64,000 nucleotides of DNA from Archangium violaceum. GTDB lineage: Bacteria; Myxococcota; Myxococcia; Myxococcales; Myxococcaceae. The notes under the pieces were generated by a model. The model ran no database searches, was not told the origin of the DNA, and was given only the letters and a program-made list of their open reading frames with translations. Of this stretch, positions 54,585-63,713 are shown piece by piece. The translations under genes were made by a program, and so were the position numbers. Position 1 is the stretch's first letter. The number at the start of each line of letters is the position of its first letter. The stretch is from assembly GCF_016887565.1 (NCBI RefSeq), contig NZ_CP069396.1:11142001-11206000 (forward strand). Reading direction: 5' to 3'.

Positions 54585-55825
54585 GACGCGTCCTCCTGCA
54601 CCTGGGTGAGCAGCGAGTGGAAGGCCTCGAGCAGCGCCGGCTCCGGCGGCTCGGTGTAGTCACGCGCGTAGCGGGCGCGGAAGACGTCCTCGGGGGTGCG
54701 CTCCTTGAGGGAGAGGCCCGGCCGTCCATCCGCGAGCGCGTTGCCGGTGCCGGTATAGGCGGGGGTGAGCTTCACCAGGCGCGCGGCCTTGCCCTCGAGC
54801 GCGGCCTCCACGCGGCGGCGCAGCGCGGGCTCGGGGCGGAGCAGCGCGACGCACACCTCCAGGTAGGGACGGCGCCAGTCGGGTGTCTCGGCCTCCAGTT
54901 CGGGCAGGGCCTCCAGCTGTTGCACCACGTCATCCAGCGTGGCCACGTCGCGCGCGGGCACCCGGAGGATCTCCACCCGGCGAGGCACGTGCAGCGGCCT
55001 CACGGAGGAGAGCGTCTCGCCCTCCAGCTCCACCAGCAGCACCTGGTGCGCGTAGCTGGCCTCGGAGAGGGACAGGGGCAGGGGCGAGCCGCTGTAGCGC
55101 ACTCCCTCGCGCCCGCCCACGCGCTGCGCCTTGTGCAGGTGCCCGAGCGCCGCGTACGCCACGTCCTCGGGGAAGAGGTCCACCGGGAGCGCGTGCTGGT
55201 TGCCCCCGAGAATCTTTCGCTCGCTGAGCGCGGACAAATCGGTGCCCACCATGTAGCAGTGACCCATGGCCACGAGCGCCTGTCCGGCCTTGCGCTTGGA
55301 GCGCGCGCCCTCCAGCACCTCGGCGTAGATGGAGCGAACGCCCTCGACGAGCCTGTCGCCCGCCTCCTCGGCCACGAGCGGCAGGTCCGCGGGCCGCAGG
55401 TACGGCACCGCCGCGACCCATGCGCCCACCTTGCCCTGTGCGTCCTTCAGCGGCACCAACAGGCGCTCCAGCTCCACCGAGCCGCGCGACCTGGGCAGCC
55501 CGCCCACCACACGCACGTCGAGCGCGGCGAAGAGTGGATCCGGCGCATCCAGGCGCGCGGCCGAATCGTGGTTGCCGCCGATGACGACGATGTCGAGCCG
55601 GGGGCAGCGCCGACGGGCGCGAGCGACGAACTGGTACCAGGCGGCCTGGGCTTCGGCGCTGGGGTTGGCGGTGTCGAAGATGTCGCCGGCCACCAGGAGC
55701 GCGTCGACCTTCTGGACCTCGAGCGTGTCGAGCAGCCACTCGAGGAAGGCGGAGTGCTCGGCCTCGCGCGAGGTGTCGTACAGCGTATGCCCGAGGTGCC
55801 AGTCCGACGTGTGCAGCAGGCGCAT
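54581..55825 (-). CDS. sbcD: SbcD nuclease subunit
   Basis: This encodes 414 aa. The metallophosphoesterase motifs are all present: HTSDWHLGHTLYD, LVAGDIFDTANP, VVIGGNHDSAARLD and later VAMGHCYMVG and ALGHLHKAQRVG. The C-terminal cap and SbcC-binding part follow. It is the exo/endonuclease partner of SbcC, with which it overlaps. The 273 nt upstream hold no gene; part of that stretch is the pair of perfect palindromes at 56023-56095, a structure of the kind SbcCD can cut. Confidence 0.93.
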   Translation of the reverse strand: MRLLHTSDWHLGHTLYDTSREAEHSAFLEWLLDTLEVQKVDALLVAGDIFDTANPSAEAQAAWYQFVARARRRCPRLDIVVIGGNHDSAARLDAPDPLFAALDVRVVGGLPRSRGSVELERLLVPLKDAQGKVGAWVAAVPYLRPADLPLVAEEAGDRLVEGVRSIYAEVLEGARSKRKAGQALVAMGHCYMVGTDLSALSERKILGGNQHALPVDLFPEDVAYAALGHLHKAQRVGGREGVRYSGSPLPLSLSEASYAHQVLLVELEGETLSSVRPLHVPRRVEILRVPARDVATLDDVVQQLEALPELEAETPDWRRPYLEVCVALLRPEPALRRRVEAALEGKAARLVKLTPAYTGTGNALADGRPGLSLKERTPEDVFRARYARDYTEPPEPALLEAFHSLLTQVQEDAS

Positions 55826-56022
55826 CCGTGCGCTCCCCTCCTGTGTCCGCCACGAGCCGGGAGCGGTGGGTTCCGCTGACTGCTCGTACGTTCAGGCGGC
55901 GCGCAGTGTGCACGCCGATAGGCACGGTGCCAACGGTGAGAATGAGGCCTACACGAAGGGGGTGAAAACGGGTGGACGGACACAATTCCGCTGGAAAAGT
56001 GCGGCGGAAATGCGGATCCGAA

Positions 56023-56095
56023 CGGTTTCACTTCTCACCGGTGAGAAGTGGATTCGAACCCCTCGGTTTCACTTCTCACCGGTGAGAAGTGAAAC
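56023..56095. repeat. tandem perfect palindromes with tRNA-T-arm-like loop
   Basis: A 28-nt unit (CGGTTTCACTTCTCACC then GGTGAGAAGTG) occurs at 56023-56050 and 56064-56091. The first copy holds a 22-bp perfect palindrome (56029-56050); the second, a 30-bp one (56066-56095). On the minus strand the 19 nt between them (AAACCGAGGGGTTCGAATC) contain GGTTCGAATCC, the consensus T-loop of a tRNA, closed by GGTGAGAAGTG and CACTTCTCACC. No anticodon or D arm is present. It lies just past the phzF stop and could also serve as a terminator for that gene. Confidence 0.7.
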
Positions 56096-56098
56096 GCT

Positions 56099-56890
56099 TC
56101 ACAAGGTGATGTGCCCCTCGAGGTACAGCACCGCCTGTCCGGCCATGCCCACGCGCTCGCCGCGCGCCTCGCACTGGAGCACGCCGCCCCGGTGGGACAC
56201 CTGGTGCGCCAGCAGCTGCTGCTTGCCCAGCTTCTCCGCCCAGTACGGCACCAGCGTGCAGTGCGCCGAGCCCGTCACCGGATCCTCCGGCACCCCCACC
56301 CGCGGCGCGAAGAAGCGCGAGACGAAGTCCGCCTCCGAGCCTCGCGCCGTCGCCGTCACCGCGAAGTAGTCCAGCTGAGCCAGCTTCGCCATGTCCGGGG
56401 CGAGCGCCCGCACCTGCTCCTCGCTGTCGAACACCGCCAGCAGATCCCTCGACACGAGCGTCTCACGAGGCTCGGCGCCCAGGGCCTCGACGAGCCCCTC
56501 CGGCACCGCGCACGGCTGGGGCGGCCGGGCGGGGAAGTCCATCTCCATCCAGTCCCCCTCCAGCTGCGTCACCACCAGCGGCCCCGAGCGCGAGTTGAAC
56601 TGCGCCCGCTCCAGCCCCGGTGCCAGACGCGTGAAGAGGATGTAGGCCGAGGCCAGCGTGGCATGACCGCACAGGTCCACCTCCTGCGTGGGGGTGAACC
56701 AGCGGATCTGCCAGCCGCGCACCTCGTCACGCAGGACGAAGGCCGTCTCCGAGAGGTTGTTCTCCGAGGCGATGGCCTGGAGCACCTCGTCCGGCAGCCA
56801 CGCGTCGAGCGGGCACACCGCGGCGGGGTTGCCGCTGAAGACCTGGGAAGTGAAGGCATCGACCTGGTAGAGCCGCAGGCGCGTGGGCAT
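56099..56890 (-). CDS. PhzF-family isomerase/epimerase-like protein
   Basis: This encodes 263 aa. The start LYQVDAFTSQVFSGNPAAVC, the catalytic Glu in SENNLSETAFVL, CGHATLASAYIL and the C-terminal PEDPVTGSAHCTLVPYWAEKLG are all hallmarks of PhzF. The family has a diaminopimelate epimerase-like fold. Outside phenazine producers its substrate is usually unknown, and no phenazine genes are present here. The gene lies 17 nt downstream of the acyltransferase stop, probably in the same transcript. Confidence 0.9.
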   Translation of the reverse strand: MPTRLRLYQVDAFTSQVFSGNPAAVCPLDAWLPDEVLQAIASENNLSETAFVLRDEVRGWQIRWFTPTQEVDLCGHATLASAYILFTRLAPGLERAQFNSRSGPLVVTQLEGDWMEMDFPARPPQPCAVPEGLVEALGAEPRETLVSRDLLAVFDSEEQVRALAPDMAKLAQLDYFAVTATARGSEADFVSRFFAPRVGVPEDPVTGSAHCTLVPYWAEKLGKQQLLAHQVSHRGGVLQCEARGERVGMAGQAVLYLEGHITL

Positions 56891-56907
56891 GGGGGGACGT
56901 GTTTATC

Positions 56908-57639
56908 TCAACCCGAGGAGTCATGAGAACCCAGGGCCTGGAGGATGAGGCCCCGGACACGTTCGGCGAGCACCCCCTCGTCCGAGCCGAAGTCCTCCGG
57001 GCGGACGAGCGGCAGCACCTGGACGCGCACGCGCGCATGGGGGTTCATCCACGGGCCGTCGCCCTCCACCAGCTCCGTGGTGCCCCGAATCACCACCGGA
57101 ACCACCGGCACCCCCGCCTCCAGGGCCAGCCGGAAGGCGCCGCGCCGGAAGGGCAGCAGCCGGCCCGCCTCGCCGTAGGTGCCCTCGGGAAAGAGGAGCA
57201 CTGGCATGCCCCGCCGCAACCACCCCCGGCAGACATCCAGCATTTCACGCATGGACTGGGGCCGCCCCCGCTCCACCCGCACGTAGCGCAACAGGCCCAT
57301 CATCCACCCCAGCAGCGGAATCCGGAAGAGCGAGGCCTTGGAGACGAACTTGAAGGGGTGGAAGAGGCCCATGGCCGCGAGGATGTCCGCCATGGACTGG
57401 TGGTTGGCCACCAGCACGCACGGGCCCTCGGGCAGCAGCTCACGCCCCTCCACCCGCGCGCTCCACCCCGGCCAGGCGCGCAGGTACTGGAAGCACCAGT
57501 GGCACACGTATGCGTGCAGCACGCGCCGCTCCGGGTCGAACGGCAGCGTCAACAACCACAGCGCCACGCCCAGCAGGAACCCCGGTACGGCGGTGAGCCC
57601 GAAGACGGCCCAGAACCAGAGCGTGGCGGCGTATCTCAC
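56908..57639 (-). CDS. 1-acylglycerol-3-phosphate acyltransferase (PlsC-like)
   Basis: The GTG at 57639 overlaps the SDR stop by 4 nt and gives 243 aa. A membrane segment near the start ([20 protein letters not shown]) precedes the catalytic [13 protein letters not shown] (HxxxxD), the [19 protein letters not shown] segment and the acceptor-binding [20 protein letters not shown]. It adds a fatty acyl chain to lysophosphatidic acid in the inner membrane. Coupling with a FabL-like SDR fits a lipid-related operon. Confidence 0.9.
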   Translation of the reverse strand: MRYAATLWFWAVFGLTAVPGFLLGVALWLLTLPFDPERRVLHAYVCHWCFQYLRAWPGWSARVEGRELLPEGPCVLVANHQSMADILAAMGLFHPFKFVSKASLFRIPLLGWMMGLLRYVRVERGRPQSMREMLDVCRGWLRRGMPVLLFPEGTYGEAGRLLPFRRGAFRLALEAGVPVVPVVIRGTTELVEGDGPWMNPHARVRVQVLPLVRPEDFGSDEGVLAERVRGLILQALGSHDSSG

Positions 57640-58439
57640 TTGGAGGACTGGGTGAGGACGCTGGCGAACTGCATGGCGTAGTTCACTTCCAGCCCTCCAT
57701 CCACCACCAGCGTCTGGCCGTTGACGTACGAGGAGCCCTCGGAGCACAGCCACTCGATGGTCTTGGCGATCTCATCCGCGCTGGCCACGTAGCCCACCGG
57801 GACGCTGTCCTTCACCTTGGCCTCGAGCGCGGTCCAGGCGTCGCCCATGTAGAAGCGGCTGGAGTCGGTGTCGATGTAGCCCGGGTTGACGGCGTTGACG
57901 CGGATGCCGGTGGAGGCCAGCTCGGCGGCCAGGTACTTCACCAATATCTCCATGGCGCCCTTCATCGCGCCGAGGAAGCCGTGGAAGGGCAGCGGCATGC
58001 GCGAGTCCATGCCGGACACCATGACGATGCGGCCCTTGCGGCCCTCCATCAGCGGCACGGCGCGCTGGGCGCCCAGCAGGAAGCTCTTCACCGTGACGTT
58101 GAACGTCTTGTCCATCTGGTGGAGCTTCATCTGCATCAGCGGGGTGAAGGCGGTGGAGGCGGCGTTGGCCACGAAGACGTCCAGCGCGCCGAACTCCTGC
58201 TGCACCAGGTCGAAGGCGGCATGGAGGCTGGCCGGCTCCAGCTGGTCGGCGATGACGGTGCGGCAGCGGCGGCCGAGCGCCTCCACCTCCTTCGCCAGGG
58301 CCTCGGCGGCCTCGGCGTCACGCCGGTAGGTGGAGACGATGTCGTAACCCGCCTTCGCGAGTCGCAGGGAGAGGGCGCGGCCCACGCCACGCGAGCCACC
58401 GGTGATGAGCGCCACGGGAGCAGTCATGTCCCCGGGCAT
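57636..58439 (-). CDS. FabL-like short-chain dehydrogenase lacking the usual Tyr
   Basis: This encodes 267 aa; GGAAGG precedes the ATG at 58439, and an ATG at 58427 is also in frame. The nucleotide site is [16 protein letters not shown], with ANAAS later. The region [20 protein letters not shown] is followed by a Lys and [20 protein letters not shown]. The usual Tyr, either Y-x3-K or the Y-x6-K of FabL-type enoyl-ACP reductases, is absent; those positions are Leu and His. The end ([16 protein letters not shown]) resembles FabL. It may be a changed enoyl reductase or a non-catalytic relative. The stop overlaps the acyltransferase start. Confidence 0.82.
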   Translation of the reverse strand: MPGDMTAPVALITGGSRGVGRALSLRLAKAGYDIVSTYRRDAEAAEALAKEVEALGRRCRTVIADQLEPASLHAAFDLVQQEFGALDVFVANAASTAFTPLMQMKLHQMDKTFNVTVKSFLLGAQRAVPLMEGRKGRIVMVSGMDSRMPLPFHGFLGAMKGAMEILVKYLAAELASTGIRVNAVNPGYIDTDSSRFYMGDAWTALEAKVKDSVPVGYVASADEIAKTIEWLCSEGSSYVNGQTLVVDGGLEVNYAMQFASVLTQSSK

Positions 58440-58504
58440 AGCACCTTCCGGCCGCGTCGCGCGCTCCCCTGCGCCGGGAAGTGTGTCGGATAGAGTGCGC
58501 CGCC

Positions 58505-59221
58505 ATGAACGTCGCCTCCACTGCCTCCTCGCCTTCCGCCGGCCCGCGCTGGCTCTACCTGCACGGCTTCGCCTCGGGGCCGGAGTCCGCCAAGGGCGTG
58601 GCCCTCGCCGAGCACTACGCGCGCCAGGGCATCCACCTGGAGCGGTTGAACCTGCGGCAGCCCTCGCTCGAGCACCTGAGCCTGAGCGCGATGATGCGCA
58701 CGGTGCGCGACGCCATCGGCGGCGAGCGGGACAGGGCCATCATCTTCGGCTCCAGTCTGGGCGGGCTGACGGCCTGCCGCGTGGCGGAGGAGGACGCGCG
58801 GGTGTGCGCGCTGGTGTTGCTGGCACCGGCCCTGCGCTCGCCGGAGCAGATGCGGCGCAACGTGGGAGAGCAGGGTCTGCGCCAGTGGCAGGAGACGGGC
58901 TGGCTGGAGACGACCGACTACGCGGAGAAGCGCAAGGCGCGCGTGCACTCCGGCCTCCTCCACGACATCGACACCATCGACTCGCGCTCGGGTGGCTGGC
59001 CGGACGTGCGCGTCCCCACGCTCCTCGTTCACGGGCGCCAGGACACGACGACCCTGCTCTCGTATTCGCGCACCTGGGCGCACGGCAAACGCCACGTCCG
59101 CCTCGTCGAGGTGGATGACGGCCACGAGCTGGTGAGCTCCCTCGGGCGCATCGCCTCCCTGGCGGACGACTTCCTGCGGCCCTTCCTCGTGCCTCCGGAC
59201 GAGAAGGCGGGCCCCCGGTAG
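58505..59221 (+). CDS. YqiA-like alpha/beta hydrolase
   Basis: The ATG at 58505 gives 238 aa. It has [15 protein letters not shown], the nucleophile elbow [14 protein letters not shown], the acid in [11 protein letters not shown] and the His in [10 protein letters not shown]. That is a complete Ser-Asp-His set in a small hydrolase fold like YqiA/YcfP esterases. There is no signal peptide. The substrate is not known. The gene is divergent from the SDR gene, with a 65-nt gap. Confidence 0.85.
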   Translation: MNVASTASSPSAGPRWLYLHGFASGPESAKGVALAEHYARQGIHLERLNLRQPSLEHLSLSAMMRTVRDAIGGERDRAIIFGSSLGGLTACRVAEEDARVCALVLLAPALRSPEQMRRNVGEQGLRQWQETGWLETTDYAEKRKARVHSGLLHDIDTIDSRSGGWPDVRVPTLLVHGRQDTTTLLSYSRTWAHGKRHVRLVEVDDGHELVSSLGRIASLADDFLRPFLVPPDEKAGPR

Positions 59222-59317
59222 AAGGAGCGAGGCTCCACGCCAGCCCAGCGGCCGAGCGCACGCAAGCCCAGGCGCGACGAGGAATGCCTGTCGGGGCCTT
59301 CCGTTTGAGGCCCCACG

Positions 59318-61192
59318 ATGCACAAGCGAATCCTCTCATCCTCCTGCCTGGTGGGTGCTCTGCTCGCCACGGCCTGTGAAGTCCCCTCCACTCCCCCGCC
59401 CTCTCCGACGGTGGCTGAAACACCAGCGCCGAAGGAGGTGCTCGACACCGCGGCCGGGCTCACCGTGACCAACTGCCGCATGCTCACCACTGCCCGCACG
59501 AGCGCCAGCGGCGACGACGGCGCCGGCAGCGTGGCCGCCAATACCCAGGACGACAACCTGGCTACGCGCTGGAGTGGCCCGGGCAAGGGTGCGTGGCTGA
59601 CGATGGACCTCGGCACCTCGCAGTCGCTCGCGGGGGCGGCCATCGCCTGGCACCAGGGCAACACGCGCCAGAACCACTTCGTCCTCTCCACCTCCGAGGA
59701 CGGCACCACCTTCACCCAGGCGTACGCGGCCGACAGCGCCCTGACGACCGAGGCCCAGACGTACCGCTTCACCGCGCGCAAGGCGCGCTACCTGCGCGTC
59801 ACCGTCAACGGCAACACCGTCAACGACTGGGCCTCCATCGCCGAGTCCCGCATCTGTGGCGATGACGCCACTCCGTCTCCCACCGTGCCCACCACGGACT
59901 CGGGGGCGGCGCTGCCCCGCCTGCCGTACCTGCAGAGCGTGGGCCCCACCAGCGCCCTCGTGGCCTTCCGCACCGGCGTGTCCTGTACGCCCTTCGTGCG
60001 CTTCGGCGAGGGCGCGGACATCTCCCGCACCGCCACGGCCACGGTGGCCGGCTGGCGGCACGCGGTGAAGCTGGACGGGCTGCTGCCGGGCAAGACGTAC
60101 AGCTACGTCGTCGAGGCGTGCGGCTCCGTCACCGGTGTGCGCCAGTTCCAGACGGCCACCGGCCCCGAGACGACGCGCGTGCGCTTCACCGCCATGGGCG
60201 ACTTCGGCACCGGCGGCACGGCGCAGAGCCAGGTGCTCAAGCTGCTCGCGCAGCCCTCGCGCGCCGGTGAGTTCCTCCTCGCGCTCGGCGACAACGCGTA
60301 CGAGTCCGGCACCGAGGCGGACTTCCAGGACCACATGTTCAAGCCCATGGCGGCCCTGCTGCGCGCCACGCCCATCTTCCCCGCGCCGGGCAACCACGAG
60401 TACGTCACCAACCAGGGCCAGCCCTACCTGGACAACTTCTACCTGCCGGCCAACAACACCGAGAAGAGCGAGCGCTACTACTCCTTCGATTGGGGTCCGG
60501 TGCACTTCGTCTCGCTCGACTCCAACTGCGTCATCGGCCTGGCCACGTCCGACCGCTGCACGCTGGCCGCGCAGAAGAGCTGGCTCTCCCAGGACCTGGC
60601 CGCCACGAAGCGGCCCTGGAAGGTCGTCTTCTTCCACCACCCGACGTGGAGCAGCGGCGAGCACGGCTCGCAGCTCAAGATGCGTCGCGAGTTCGCCCCG
60701 CTCTTCGAGCAGTACGGCGTGGACCTGGTCCTCACCGGCCATGACCACAACTACGAGCGCTCCAAGCCCATGAAGGGTGACGCGGTGGCGGCCTCGGGCA
60801 CGCGCGGCATCGTCTACATGGTGGTGGGCAGCGGCGGCGCCAGTCTGCGCCCCTTCCCCGGCTCGCAGCCGAGTTGGACGGCCTTCCGCGACAACACCAC
60901 CGCGGGCTACCTCGACGTGACGGTGGACGGCGGCACGCTGGCCGCGAAGCTCATCACCCCGAGCGGCGCCGTGCGCGACAGCCTCACGCTGACGAAGACG
61001 CTGCCCGCGGCGGTGCCCCAGATGACGGGCGTCTCGGCGATGTCGATGGAGACGCCTCCGGGCCCGGTGGACGACCCCACCCGGCAGCCCGCCTACATGC
61101 GCCCCCGGGCGCCGGTGCCGCCCGCCGACACGCTGGAGTCCGTGGCGGACGCACCCGAGCCCTCGGACACCATCGTCCGCGATCAGAAGTAA
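59318..61192 (+). CDS. lipoprotein with discoidin-like and purple acid phosphatase-like domains
   Basis: This encodes 624 aa with lipobox LLATAC. Residues 45-180 look like an F5/8-type C (discoidin) carbohydrate-binding domain (DDNLATRWSGPGKGAWLTMDLG, RKARYLRVTVNGNTVNDWASI). A fibronectin-like domain follows. The metallophosphoesterase core has AMGDFGTGG, LALGDNAYESG, PGNHEYVTNQG, VVFFHHPTWSSGEHGS and LTGHDHNYERS, which are the dinuclear metal ligands of purple acid phosphatases. It should act at the cell surface or periplasm on phosphate esters, with the discoidin domain binding glycans. Confidence 0.9.
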   Translation: MHKRILSSSCLVGALLATACEVPSTPPPSPTVAETPAPKEVLDTAAGLTVTNCRMLTTARTSASGDDGAGSVAANTQDDNLATRWSGPGKGAWLTMDLGTSQSLAGAAIAWHQGNTRQNHFVLSTSEDGTTFTQAYAADSALTTEAQTYRFTARKARYLRVTVNGNTVNDWASIAESRICGDDATPSPTVPTTDSGAALPRLPYLQSVGPTSALVAFRTGVSCTPFVRFGEGADISRTATATVAGWRHAVKLDGLLPGKTYSYVVEACGSVTGVRQFQTATGPETTRVRFTAMGDFGTGGTAQSQVLKLLAQPSRAGEFLLALGDNAYESGTEADFQDHMFKPMAALLRATPIFPAPGNHEYVTNQGQPYLDNFYLPANNTEKSERYYSFDWGPVHFVSLDSNCVIGLATSDRCTLAAQKSWLSQDLAATKRPWKVVFFHHPTWSSGEHGSQLKMRREFAPLFEQYGVDLVLTGHDHNYERSKPMKGDAVAASGTRGIVYMVVGSGGASLRPFPGSQPSWTAFRDNTTAGYLDVTVDGGTLAAKLITPSGAVRDSLTLTKTLPAAVPQMTGVSAMSMETPPGPVDDPTRQPAYMRPRAPVPPADTLESVADAPEPSDTIVRDQK

Positions 61193-61304
61193 CGCGGGCC
61201 CTCATGCGGCGGGGGTGAACACGGCCCCCGCCGCATCACGAGTTCCGGTTGGAATGCCGCCCGGACGCGGACAGGATGCGGCGGCCTTCCCCTGGAGCCC
61301 GAGA

Positions 61305-62324
61305 ATGAACCGCATGCACTGGCTGGACGCACTCGCCGCGCGCTTCCTGGTGGCGCGCCAGCCCCGCTTCTTCGAGGAGGGTTGGGGCTCCAACGCGCTC
61401 CTGGAGAAGCTCACCCGAGGCCCCCAGGGCTTCGCCTTCCCCGAGCTCTCCGAGGTGACGATGCGCCAGCCGCGGCGCGAGGGGCGCCTGCTCGTGCGGG
61501 AGGGCCGCTTCCCCAGCCCCGCCGCGGTGGGCTCGTTGCCGGAGGCCTGCCGGGAGGCGCGCTTCCAGTTGCTGCTCCCCCAGGATGCCGGCCCGCGCCC
61601 GCCGGTGTGCGTCTTCCTGGCCGCCTCCGGGGACGAGGGCTTCGGCCTGCGCCGCTTCATCGCGCGGGAGCTGGCCCGGCACGGGGTGGGCGCGCTGCTG
61701 CTGGAGAATCCCTATTACGGCACGCGCCGCCCGCCCGGACAGAAGGGGCCCGCGGTGCGCACGGTGGCGGACCTGCTGCTGATGTTCCGCGCCACGGCGG
61801 TGGAAGCCACGGCGCTGCTGGGCTGGCTGCTGGCGTGCGGGCACCCCAAGGTGGGCATCTCCGGCTACAGCATGGGAGGCAGCATCGCCGCCCATGCCGC
61901 CGCCATGTTCCCGCTGCCCGCGGCCGTCATTCCCCTGGCCGCGGCGCACTCGGCGGCCCCCGTCTTCACCGAGGGCGTGCTGTCCGCCGTTCCCGACTGG
62001 GAGGTGCTGGGCCGCACCACCGGAGGAGCCGAGGCGGCGCGCCAGCGGCTCTCCGAGCTCCTCTCCGCGGCGGCCACCACCGCGCTGCCCCCACTGTCCA
62101 ACCCGCGCCGCGCCATCCTCGTGGCGGCGCGCCAGGACGGCTTCGTCCCCTCGTCCTCCACGCTGCGCCTGCTTCAGCACTGGCGCGGGGCCGAGCTGCG
62201 CTACCTCTCGGGCGGACACGTGAGCGCCTTCGCCACCGGGCGCTCCACCATCATCCGCGCCATCCTCGATGCCTTCTCGCGCATCGAGCCCCTCCAGCTG
62301 CCCCCGGAGGAGCAGCGGGCCTGA
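61305..62324 (+). CDS. ABHD18/DUF2048-like alpha/beta hydrolase
   Basis: The ATG at 61305, nine bases after GGAG, gives 339 aa. The pattern WLDALAARFLVARQPRFFEEGWG, then LENPYYGTRRPPGQ, then the elbow ISGYSMGGSIAAHAAAMFP, is that of the DUF2048 (ABHD18) family. A catalytic His is in LSGGHVSAFATG and the acid in VAARQDGFVP. Function is unknown in bacteria. The gene follows the phosphatase by 112 nt and faces the beta-lactamase-like gene 18 nt away. Confidence 0.82.
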   Translation: MNRMHWLDALAARFLVARQPRFFEEGWGSNALLEKLTRGPQGFAFPELSEVTMRQPRREGRLLVREGRFPSPAAVGSLPEACREARFQLLLPQDAGPRPPVCVFLAASGDEGFGLRRFIARELARHGVGALLLENPYYGTRRPPGQKGPAVRTVADLLLMFRATAVEATALLGWLLACGHPKVGISGYSMGGSIAAHAAAMFPLPAAVIPLAAAHSAAPVFTEGVLSAVPDWEVLGRTTGGAEAARQRLSELLSAAATTALPPLSNPRRAILVAARQDGFVPSSSTLRLLQHWRGAELRYLSGGHVSAFATGRSTIIRAILDAFSRIEPLQLPPEEQRA

Positions 62325-62342
62325 GCGGGGCGGAGAGGTGCC

Positions 62343-63623
62343 TCACTCCTTCAGGGCGGAGTAGATGCGGAGGAAGATGTCGTTGGGCGTGTCGGAGGTC
62401 TGGTCCCACATGTTGACCATGATGACGCCCACGAGCTTGTTCTGGGGGTCGACCCAGGCGTGGCTCTTGAAGATGCCAGACCAGAAGTAGCGCCCCACCG
62501 GGCCCTGCTTCTCCACGAGCGCGGGGTCCTCCTGCACCGCGAAGCCGAGGCCGAAGCCGGTGCCGACGAACTCCGCGCGCAGCTCGCCGATTTGATTCCG
62601 GGTCATCTGCTCGACCGTCTCCTTCTTCAGGACGCGCACGCCGCCGAGCTCCCCCCCGTTGGCCATCATCTGGAGGAAGCGCGCGTAGTCGCTCGCCGTC
62701 GACACCAGCCCCGCGCCGCCCGAGCGGTAGCTCTTGGAGCCAGTGGTCTGGAAGTCAGGCGCGTAGGTGAAGAAACCCTCGACCACGTTGGTGCCCGTCT
62801 CGGGCACGCGCTCGAGCGAGCCCGAGGAGGTGTGCCGGTACAGCGCGGGCATGCGGGAGGCCTTGTCCTCAGGCGGGAAGAGGACCGTGTCCTTCATGCC
62901 GAGCGGCGTGAAGATGCGCTCCTGGAAGAAGCGGTCCAGCGGAGCTCCGGAGACCTGCTCGACGAGGTAGCCGAGGAGGTCCGTGTTGAGGCCGTAGGAG
63001 TAGGCCGCGCCCGGCTGATGCTTGAGGGGCAGCGAGGCCAGGGCGCGCGACTCGTCCGCGAGCGTCCACGGGGTGTGCTCGAAGCCGTCGGTGATACCGG
63101 CCTGCTGGTAGAGGGGACCGAGCGGCGGGCCCATGAAGCGATAGGAGATGCCGGAGGTGTGCGTCAGCAGGTGCTTCACGGTGATGGGCGTCTGGGCCGG
63201 CACGGTGCTGGAGTTGCCGCCCGGAGTCGCAGGCGGAGCGGCCAGCACCTGGACGTTCTGCCACTCGGGCAGGTACTTCGAGATGGGCTCATCCAGGCCG
63301 AGCTTGCCCTCCTCCACCAGCATCATCACGGCGACGCTGGTGATGGGCTTCGTCATGGACGCGATGCGGAACAGGGAGTCCGCTTGCAGCGCCGTCCCCT
63401 TCTCCCGGTCCAGCTGGCCAATGGCCTTCACATAGGAGTCCGAGCCATCGGTGCGCTGGAGGAGCACGACCGCCCCTGGAATCTTCTGGGAGTCCACCTG
63501 CTCGCGCAGGAGCGCCTCCACCGGCTTCATCTGCCGTCCGAGCGGAGACACGCACGCGGACAGCGCGAGGGCACTCAACGCGACGAGGAACTTCGACCAC
63601 GACCTTCCTGGGAACCGAACCAC
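62343..63623 (-). CDS. beta-lactamase-related serine hydrolase lipoprotein
   Basis: The GTG at 63623, eight bases after AAGGAG, gives 426 aa with lipobox LSAC. The SxxK motif is in FRIASMTKPITSVAVMML, the Tyr-x-Asn-like motif in AYSYGLNTDLLGYL, and a C-terminal SHAWVDPQNKLVGVIMVN completes the class C/esterase EstB-like fold. Such proteins act as esterases or peptidases and rarely as resistance enzymes. It is anchored in a membrane. Confidence 0.9.
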   Translation of the reverse strand: MVRFPGRSWSKFLVALSALALSACVSPLGRQMKPVEALLREQVDSQKIPGAVVLLQRTDGSDSYVKAIGQLDREKGTALQADSLFRIASMTKPITSVAVMMLVEEGKLGLDEPISKYLPEWQNVQVLAAPPATPGGNSSTVPAQTPITVKHLLTHTSGISYRFMGPPLGPLYQQAGITDGFEHTPWTLADESRALASLPLKHQPGAAYSYGLNTDLLGYLVEQVSGAPLDRFFQERIFTPLGMKDTVLFPPEDKASRMPALYRHTSSGSLERVPETGTNVVEGFFTYAPDFQTTGSKSYRSGGAGLVSTASDYARFLQMMANGGELGGVRVLKKETVEQMTRNQIGELRAEFVGTGFGLGFAVQEDPALVEKQGPVGRYFWSGIFKSHAWVDPQNKLVGVIMVNMWDQTSDTPNDIFLRIYSALKE

Positions 63624-63713
63624 GACGGACGCTCCTTGTTCGAGAAGCGCCGGACCCTAACAAGCCCGGGACGTGGCCTCACGAATGGAGTGTGAGGCCC
63701 CGAGCCCGAGGGA

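Noticed and set aside
50943-54659. 1238-codon plus-strand frame opposite sbcC
   Set aside because: Leu/Arg-rich antisense of a coiled-coil gene; sbcC motifs are complete on the minus strand.
55826-56022. Sigma-54 promoter for sbcD (TTGGCACCGTGCC)
   Set aside because: The GC half of the -12 element is missing at the right distance; the match is mostly a short GGCACcGTGCC palindrome.
56023-56095. Two direct repeats with a spacer, like the start of a CRISPR array
   Set aside because: The gap between the two copies is only 13 nt, there are just two copies, and no cas genes are near.
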